Part shown: piece after piece, positions 58,105 to 64,000 of the stretch
Position numbering within the stretch: the stretch's first letter is position 1
Layout of the letters: the number at the start of each line of letters is the position of its first letter
Assembly: GCA_963745675.1 (NCBI GenBank)
Contig: CAVUYM010000015.1
Coordinates: 36,698 to 100,697 of the forward strand
Source: JAUIIK01 sp963745675
Lineage (GTDB): Bacteria > Chloroflexota > Chloroflexia > Thermomicrobiales > CFX8
Reading direction: 5' to 3'
DNA: 64,000 nt
Program-made: the position numbers and the translations under genes
The notes under the pieces: model-generated
The model's database searches: none
Told to the model about the DNA's origin: nothing
The model's input: the letters and a program-made list of their open reading frames with translations, nothing else

Positions 58105-59317
58105 ATGGCAACAGATCCAGTCGAACAGATTCTCACCTCAGAAATCGACAGTGGTTTTTCGACCGACCTGAACAAGGCACTACGCGATCTGGCGCGACTT
58201 GAACCTTCCGTTGATAGCCCTTACCTGTCCGCCTATCTCGACTGGAGGCCGGACGGCGAGCGTCCGCAGCACCGGAGCGCCGTGACCGTGTTCAACAATA
58301 AGGCTGAAGAACTTCTGGAGAACTGCCCTGAAGGTTCAGAAGCGAGAGATAGCCTGAAAGAAGACTTGAGACAAGTCAGAGCACTACTTGAGACTGGCAT
58401 TGATCCTTCGGTCCATGGCGTCATCGTCATCGCAAACTCAAGCCGCGGTGTTTTTGAATCCTTCGTGCTGGCAGTCCCTGTCGAGACAGAGGTCGCTTTC
58501 AGCCCGACACCGAATCTGCTCCAGATGGTCCGAGTCGTCGAAGACTATCCACGCTACGCCGTCCTTGTTGCAGACCAGAAAGATGCGATCCTGACCGTCA
58601 TCAATCGGGCAGCGAGAGTGGCAAGCGTCGAAGTACGCGGAGACGACCAGGCGCACCATCATCAGCAAGGTGGCTGGTCCCAACTGCGATTCCAGACGCG
58701 CAACGAAGAACGCCGGGCACATTTCGCCCGCGCCATCGCCGAAGAAACACGCAGGGCCATGGCGGACAGCAATATCGAGATGTTGGTGGTTGCAGCTGGG
58801 GATGTCATGGCAAGCGCTCTCCATGCTGAGTTCCACGAGGAAGTCAAGAAACGCATCGTCGGTACTATTCACTTGGACGTGCATGCTTCATATGATGAAA
58901 TCCGGGACGCGACGATGCCGTTGATCGATAGCGCTGAGAAGGAGCGTGAATTTCGAGCAGTGACCACCTTGCTCGACCAGGTCGGCGCGCAGAATCGCGG
59001 CGTCGTCGGGGTACGTGAAACATTGGATGCTCTGCAACGTGGCCAGGTCATGACTTGCATCATGTTGAGTGATTTCGAGGCAGACGGATGGGCTGACTAC
59101 GAGATGAACATCTATGGCGTTGGCTCGGTGCCTGAAACGCACCCGGCAGGGTGGCGACATTCGTGCCATCCATGCGGTAAACCTTGCTGAGGAAATCGTG
59201 CGCCTGACGGTCATCACCGATGCCGAGGGCGAGATCGTTCATGCTGGCGGGGCGGCGGCCGCAAAAATGGGCCAGCATGCTGTCGGTGGAATATTGCGCT
59301 TTACAACGGACGAGTAA
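58105..59317 (+). CDS. bacterial eRF1-like (baeRF/Vms1-type) protein, one frameshift
   Basis: About 404 residues. Parts match the bacterial archaeo-eukaryotic release factor family: YLSAYLDWRPDG, a helical segment LKEDLRQVRALLETG, then YAVLVADQKDAILTVINRAA, and the segment GGWSQLRFQTRNEERRA, where these proteins carry a Gln-containing catalytic loop. The C-terminal eL30-like part ends RFTTDE after a break near 59146. AAAAAGGGG precedes the ATG. Family members are proposed peptidyl-tRNA hydrolases acting in ribosome rescue or in conflicts; experimental data for bacterial ones are scarce. It is followed three bases later by the YdjM-like gene. Confidence 0.7.
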
Positions 59318-59320
59318 GTA

Positions 59321-59992
59321 ATGAAGCGACAACACAAGCTAGTCACGATGAATGCGGCCAAGCGATCTGCCGCAGGACTTTGTTGCGGTGTGATCGCACT
59401 GATCGCCGACCGACTCTGCGCGCGTTTCAAAGCAGAGGGTGCGCGCCGTCCTGAGGCTGCCAGCGACGCGGTAGCCCATCTGGCAACGGGATTGGCAGTT
59501 GCGTTGCCTGCATCATCGTACGTAAACGACCCCGAGCGATTTCTGGCGGTCGCTGGCGTCAGCGCGATCTTCATCGACCTCGATCACGTCGTCGCCGCAC
59601 GATCAATCAAGCTCAATTCGTGTATGACCATGCCGAGCCGGCCCGCCACACACTCAGTGCTGGCGGTGGGTACTCTCGCCTACCTGACCGAGCGCCTGGA
59701 ACCGGGACGTCAATTCGAACTCGCTGTGACTCTGGGACTTGGTTCGCATCTCTTGCGTGACTTGATCACCGGTGGCGCTCCGCTGTTCATGCCGAGCCGC
59801 ATCGTTGAAATCGCCAAACATCGCGGAATCCTGATGATGCTTGGACTGACGCTCGTAGGCCGCTGGTATGCCCGACGGCTCCATGATCCGGACCGCAATC
59901 GACGCTCAAATCCGGTCGTTCTCGCTCCAGAAGCGCTCGTGGTCGGCGCGCGCGCCGTCCGTGCCAATCGCAACAACGGTCGAGCCGCGTAG
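59321..59992 (+). CDS. YdjM-like membrane-bound metal-dependent hydrolase
   Basis: A 223-residue protein of the LexA-binding, inner membrane hydrolase family (DUF457-like). Metal-binding pieces are SDAVAHLATG, FIDLDHVV, PSRPATHSVLAVG and GLGSHLLRDLITGG; three helices are visible. The activity in the family is unproven. It starts three bases after the baeRF-like gene and ends two bases before the next glycosyltransferase, so it is in a tight operon. Confidence 0.75.
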   Translation: MKRQHKLVTMNAAKRSAAGLCCGVIALIADRLCARFKAEGARRPEAASDAVAHLATGLAVALPASSYVNDPERFLAVAGVSAIFIDLDHVVAARSIKLNSCMTMPSRPATHSVLAVGTLAYLTERLEPGRQFELAVTLGLGSHLLRDLITGGAPLFMPSRIVEIAKHRGILMMLGLTLVGRWYARRLHDPDRNRRSNPVVLAPEALVVGARAVRANRNNGRAA

Positions 59993-59994
59993 CA

Positions 59995-60937
59995 TTGGAG
60001 CCGGGCGGCGAGCAAACACCGGCTCCCGTTTTCGCGATCGTCGTCAACTTCCAGACAGCTGAAATGACAATTGATGCCGTGCAGTCGCTACTCAACAGCG
60101 ACTTACACGGCATCAATCTGCAGATTCTTATTGTTGACAATGGATCCGGCGACGGCAGCGCAGCGAAACTCAGCCAGGCCCTTCCCGATCAGCGACACTT
60201 CCAGACTGAGCGTAACCTCGGTTATGCCGGCGGCAACAACGTCGCACTTAGAGCCCTTCTGGATGACCTCCCGCAGGACATAGACGTAGACACGAGCTAT
60301 GTGCTGCTCTTGAACAGCGATGTCATCGTCGAAGCAGACGCGTTGGCACTGTGTGTGGATTATCTACACCGGCACAGCGACACCGCCATCGTCGGCCCGC
60401 GCGTTACCCTGCCAGATGGGCGGCTCGATCTGGCCTGTCGCCGTTCATTTCCGACCCCGTCAAGCGGCTTCTGGAAGTTGACCGGCCTGGCACGGCGCTT
60501 CCCAAACAGTTCCAGGTTATCGCGCTATAACTTGACATATCTCGACGAGCACGAATCAGCCGAGGTTGACTCGGTGATGGGCGCGTTCATGTTGATCCGG
60601 CTGAGGGCGATATTGCAGGCCGGGATACTTGATGAGAGTTTCTTCTTTTACGGAGAAGACCTGGATTGGTCGTACCGCATCAAAGCGCACGGCTGGAAGA
60701 TCGTCTATTACCCATTCGCCCACGTACATCACCTCAAAGGCAGAGACGAGCCGCCGCAACTCGAGCCGCATGATCGTTGAGTTCTATCGTGCAATGTGGA
60801 TCTTCTATCGCAAACATTACGCCGAGCGCCGGATTGTGTTGCTAGAATGGGCAGTGTTAGCCGGCATCGTTGCGCGTGGTCTGCTTGCACTTGGGATCAA
60901 CGCGCTACGCCCCGCCGACCGCAAGCGAGTCTCCTGA
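59995..60937 (+). CDS. GT2 family glycosyltransferase, rhamnosyltransferase-like (one frameshift)
   Basis: About 313 residues. GT2 features: FAIVVNFQTAEMTIDAVQSL, ILIVDNGSGDGSA, NLGYAGGNNVALRALL, LLLNSDVIVEADA and FFFYGEDLDWSYRIKAHGW. A break near 60755 is followed by EFYRAMWIFYRKHYAERR and a C-terminal hydrophobic helix. TTG start, no clear ribosome binding site; coupling to the upstream gene is likely. This shape is typical of rhamnosyltransferases of O-antigen or exopolysaccharide loci. Confidence 0.8.
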
Positions 60938-60969
60938 GCCGGGGGCCGAAAGAGGAGCGTGTCTGGCGA

Positions 60970-62481
60970 ATGACAACCGGAAGGTCCACCCGGACTGACA
61001 CCGCCGATTCATCACGAAATGCGACGCTTGCCAGGCCGTTCCTGCGCCGCGGTCATCCGCGCCAACGCTACTTCACGGCGACCGCTGCGATCGCGCTCTT
61101 CTCCCTGGATTCGTTGATCCTGATAGCATCGGCCTGGCTGGCGGCAAACCTCCGTGATCTGACTGGCTGGAACTGGTTCAACTCGCTTGCGCCAGACGAC
61201 GATTATCCTGTGATCGCAACACTGACGATTCTGATCACTCTATCGAGCTTCTTGATCGGGAATGTCTACACAAGCCGCCGCGGTATTTCTCGGATCGATG
61301 ACGCCGCTCGCATATTCATCAGAATCACCCTCGCAGGAATGGCCGCTATCGCGATCAGCTCGCTTATCGTTGGACCAAGCCTCGACTTCTCTCGAAAGAC
61401 TGTCGTCGCTGCATGGCTGCTGGCGGTCATCGGCACGACGGCTACTCATTTTCTCCATACTGGTCTGGTTGCAAGCCTGCGAGCCAGTGGCTACGGCACT
61501 GACCGGCTACTCGTCATCGGAGCTGGAGCGACAGGCGCGATCGTGCTCGACAAACTTCGTCGCTCACCACAGCTCGGATATGAACTTGCCGGGGTCGTGC
61601 GTCATCGCCCCTGGGGCACGGGCGAAGAGATTTCGTCCCTGAACGAGACGCCGGTGCTCGGGATGTCCTCTGAATTGCGCAAGATCGTGGAAGATGGTGA
61701 CATCGACGAGATCATCGTCGCTATGTCTGGCACGGGCCATGAAGAAATCCTCGATCTCCTGATGCAAATCGATGATCTCCCAGTCGCTGTCCGCATCTAT
61801 CCGGACTCATTCCGGCTCCTGACGAGTGACGTGCTCAGTATTCACGATTTGAATGGCCTCCCAACGGTCCAGATGCGATCGATCGGGTTGCGCCCGATCG
61901 ACCGCACGATCAAGCGCGCGCTCGATATCGCCGTCAGTTCAGTCGTTCTCGTGGGATTTGCGCCGCTGATGTTGCTGGTCGCCGGGCTCATAAAGCTCAC
62001 CTCGCGCGGTCCTGTTTTCTTCACCCAGGAGCGTGTCGGACAGGATGGCGGCGCGTTTTATGTGCTCAAGTTCAGGACGATGGGAGTCGACGCGGAAACA
62101 GAATCTGGCCCCGTTTTCACGACCCCTGGGGACACCAGACCGACGAGCCTTGGACGCTTCCTGCGACGCTACTCGATCGACGAGCTGCCACAGTTCATTA
62201 ACGTGCTCTATGGCGAGATGAGTATCGTCGGCCCGCGGCCCGAGCGACCATTCTTCGTCGAACAGTTCCGGCGCGAGATCCCGGCCTACATGGCTCGCCA
62301 CCACGAGAAATCGGGGATAACTGGCTGGGCCCAGGTCAACGGTTTACGGGGCGATACGTCAATCGAAGAACGCACCCGCTACGATCTATATTATGTCGAG
62401 AACTGGTCACTGATGTTCGATATCCGCATCATGGTTAAGACCCTATTCCACATCTTCCAGCGCGACAGCAACGCCTACTAG
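60970..62481 (+). CDS. polyprenyl glycosylphosphotransferase (sugar transferase)
   Basis: A complete 503-residue membrane protein that starts exopolysaccharide units by moving a sugar-1-phosphate onto undecaprenyl phosphate. Four N-terminal helices, a CoA-binding-like fold (LLVIGAGATGAIVLDKLR), then the catalytic sugar transferase domain: KRALDIAVSSVVLVGFAPL, PVFFTQERVGQDG, FYVLKFRTM, SIDELPQFINVLYGEMSIVG and PRPERPFF. The ATG at 60970 has GAGGAG 12 bases upstream, slightly far; the same frame is open further upstream. It is the last gene of the glycan group, about 30 bases after the GT2 gene. Confidence 0.85.
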   Translation: MTTGRSTRTDTADSSRNATLARPFLRRGHPRQRYFTATAAIALFSLDSLILIASAWLAANLRDLTGWNWFNSLAPDDDYPVIATLTILITLSSFLIGNVYTSRRGISRIDDAARIFIRITLAGMAAIAISSLIVGPSLDFSRKTVVAAWLLAVIGTTATHFLHTGLVASLRASGYGTDRLLVIGAGATGAIVLDKLRRSPQLGYELAGVVRHRPWGTGEEISSLNETPVLGMSSELRKIVEDGDIDEIIVAMSGTGHEEILDLLMQIDDLPVAVRIYPDSFRLLTSDVLSIHDLNGLPTVQMRSIGLRPIDRTIKRALDIAVSSVVLVGFAPLMLLVAGLIKLTSRGPVFFTQERVGQDGGAFYVLKFRTMGVDAETESGPVFTTPGDTRPTSLGRFLRRYSIDELPQFINVLYGEMSIVGPRPERPFFVEQFRREIPAYMARHHEKSGITGWAQVNGLRGDTSIEERTRYDLYYVENWSLMFDIRIMVKTLFHIFQRDSNAY

Positions 62482-62835
62482 GCGAGCGCAGTGGGACAGA
62501 GACATACGCACGTATTCCCAGCCCAATTGAGCGATAGTTAATTCGTCGAGATGACTTCAACTCCAGGCCTGTTGCGTCTGAGATAGAGCGGCGTACGATC
62601 AGCCTGATTCCGATGATCGCCGCAATCCTTGAATACGGCTCTCGGGCGTTCCTGAACGTCCCTGACTACCTACTCGCTATGCGTAGTGCACGCTGGTGAT
62701 TTGGGTGATTCTACGGATTCCTGCCCTAACATCTGGCGCTATTCTCAACTCATCAGATTGATCGCAATCTGAAACGAATCAAATCGAGTCGCGCAATGAC
62801 GCGTCGGCTCGAGAGCCAGGCCAAAGGAGGCAGGC
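62482..62835. other. gap before the last MFS gene
   Basis: About 350 bases, non-coding. It must hold the promoter of the MFS gene. AAAGGAGG at 62823-62830 is its ribosome binding site. No other structure stood out. Confidence 0.4.
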
Positions 62836-64000
62836 ATGTCCAGTGTGGGACGACCGATTCAGGTTAGCGGCGGCATCGCAACCAACTTCCGGCTGCTTGT
62901 GCCGGTTTTCTCGACGGTGATCGTGGGAATGCTCTGGTGGGTGGGCATCCGCCCTTTCATCAGCCCGATCGCTGCCGATTTCGGGCTTTCGGTACCGCTA
63001 GTTGGCCAGATCATTGCCCTGGGCGCGTTGATCGTCGCGGCAGCCGGCCTCTTTACCGGGCCGGTGGCCGACCATTACGGTCACCGCCGCAGCATCGTCA
63101 TCGGACTGCAGTTGCTCGCGATGAGCGCCCTCACGATGGCTATTGCGCCGAACCTGATCGTCATGGCCATCGGCGGCGTCATTGGCGGACTTGGAATGGC
63201 GATGACCTACGGCGTTGCCTTCGCCGTCGTCAGCACACATTTCACAGGAGACGAGCGACGACATACGGTTGGAATGACCCAGGCCGCCGCCTCGCTTGCG
63301 GTACTCGTAGGGCCGCCAGCGCTCGTCGGAGTCGCCGCTCTGACGAACTGGCGCGGATCACTTCTTGCGATGGCGGGCGCGATTTCCGTAGCGGGACTGC
63401 TCGCCGCGAAGCTTCTTCCCGCCGACATTAAGCCGGAGGGCACCTGCGCATCCCCGCGACGGATACTCGCAAACTACCTTCCCCTGCTGGCGGCGCCCCA
63501 GGTGCGAATGCTCTACATCGTTTCTATGTTGCGCTCCTTCACCGTTGGAGGGCTGGCAGTCTATCTCGGCGCGTTTTATCTCGATATCCTCTCGTTCTCG
63601 GCTCGCGAAGTCGCCATCGCCTTCATGCTCGAAGGCGCCGGCCAGATAATCGGCAACATTGCTGGAGGCGGTCGCCTGGGCAGCTTCAATCCCCGCCACA
63701 CCTTCGCGCTGGGAACGGGACTGATCGGGGTCAGCGCGCTGGCGATATACACTATCCAACCCGGACCGGTCTTGATCGTTGGGCTTGCTATGGCTATCGC
63801 GTTTATCGCCGGTGTGACATTCACCAGCCTGACGGCGTTGCTGGCTCAGGAATCGCCGATTGCTGCGGCGACGACGATGGTTCTCAACATTTCGATGATC
63901 GCAGTCGGTGCGGCGCTTGGTGGCGCTCTTGGCGGTATTATCCTCGGCATCGCCGGATACCCCGCTGTGGGCATCGCCGCAGTCATTCTGTCGCTCGTCG
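62836..64000 (+). CDS. MFS transporter, cut by window edge
   Basis: The open frame runs from the ATG at 62836 to the right edge (388 codons visible). Eleven or so helices can be seen, with the loop 2-3 motif GPVADHYGHRRSIVIG and helix 5 motif AVLVGPPALVG. AAAGGAGG is five bases upstream. The pattern suits the arabinose-efflux-like or drug-exporter MFS groups; substrate unknown. The gene is intact as far as it goes. Confidence 0.8.
   Translation, partial: MSSVGRPIQVSGGIATNFRLLVPVFSTVIVGMLWWVGIRPFISPIAADFGLSVPLVGQIIALGALIVAAAGLFTGPVADHYGHRRSIVIGLQLLAMSALTMAIAPNLIVMAIGGVIGGLGMAMTYGVAFAVVSTHFTGDERRHTVGMTQAAASLAVLVGPPALVGVAALTNWRGSLLAMAGAISVAGLLAAKLLPADIKPEGTCASPRRILANYLPLLAAPQVRMLYIVSMLRSFTVGGLAVYLGAFYLDILSFSAREVAIAFMLEGAGQIIGNIAGGGRLGSFNPRHTFALGTGLIGVSALAIYTIQPGPVLIVGLAMAIAFIAGVTFTSLTALLAQESPIAAATTMVLNISMIAVGAALGGALGGIILGIAGYPAVGIAAVILSLV

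Overview
This 64 kb window is bacterial chromosome. It has moderately high GC, ordinary operons on both strands, Shine-Dalgarno sites and frequent GTG/TTG starts. Family content suggests a Chloroflexota bacterium, perhaps Thermomicrobia-like. The hints are a B12-dependent ribonucleotide reductase, an F420-type luciferase-like oxidoreductase, a class F-type sortase beside a sortase-anchored adhesin, a DUF4388/PATAN-like protein, YfhO-type membrane proteins, HD-GYP proteins and a bacterial eRF1-like protein. This assignment is inference only; there is no rRNA or other decisive marker. About nineteen genes are split by one or more frameshifts, yet conserved sequence resumes cleanly in the next frame. 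Several breaks map to short homopolymers. I read these as sequencing or assembly indels and annotate each broken gene as one span.

Region by region. 0.3-5.1 kb: a methyltransferase, then nrdJ behind a promoter carrying two NrdR-type boxes. 5.2-8.3 kb: an accessory islet with a ParE/RelE-type toxin-antitoxin pair, an AAA ATPase with a nuclease-like C-terminus, and a nucleotidyltransferase. 8.5-18.9 kb: small-molecule enzymes and regulators. These include a PIG-L deacetylase, two cupin genes each divergent from its own regulator (MarR, TetR), an MFS pump, a TetR remnant, a secreted serine hydrolase with tandem repeats, DinB, GNAT, a third cupin and an M20 amidohydrolase. 19.0-21.6 kb: a sortase and an ice-binding-like surface protein with an FPNTG anchor. 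22.5-27.0 kb: a LOV-HD-GYP photoreceptor-like protein followed by a glycosyltransferase and a glycogen-debranching-type enzyme. 27.1-32.9 kb: class V aminotransferase, LLM oxidoreductase, acyl-CoA ligase, PIN toxin-antitoxin pair, enolase-superfamily dehydratase. 33.1-36.5 kb: a cluster of tiny possible membrane ORFs and a long acidic protein with about ten SGDGDxSDP repeats. 36.7-46.0 kb: gamma-glutamyltransferase, M19 dipeptidase-like protein, membrane HD-GYP/GGDEF protein, DUF1684 protein, phosphotransferase, class III aminotransferase. 46.8-62.5 kb: ychF, then a glycan and envelope region (YfhO-like, two GT2, two GT4, methyltransferase, polyprenyl glycosylphosphotransferase) interleaved with a PLP aminotransferase, an XRE regulator, a PATAN-like protein, queC, a baeRF-type protein and a YdjM-like hydrolase. 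The window ends inside a second MFS transporter.

Signalling and surface functions dominate: two c-di-GMP proteins, a sortase-anchored adhesin, exopolysaccharide enzymes and secreted repeat proteins suggest control of attachment and matrix. I saw no tRNA, rRNA, CRISPR array, insertion sequence or prophage gene. The best leads are the LOV-HD-GYP protein with an altered flavin pocket, the adhesin-sortase pair, the SGDGD repeat protein, the repeat-fused serine hydrolase, and the toxin-antitoxin/ATPase/nucleotidyltransferase islet.
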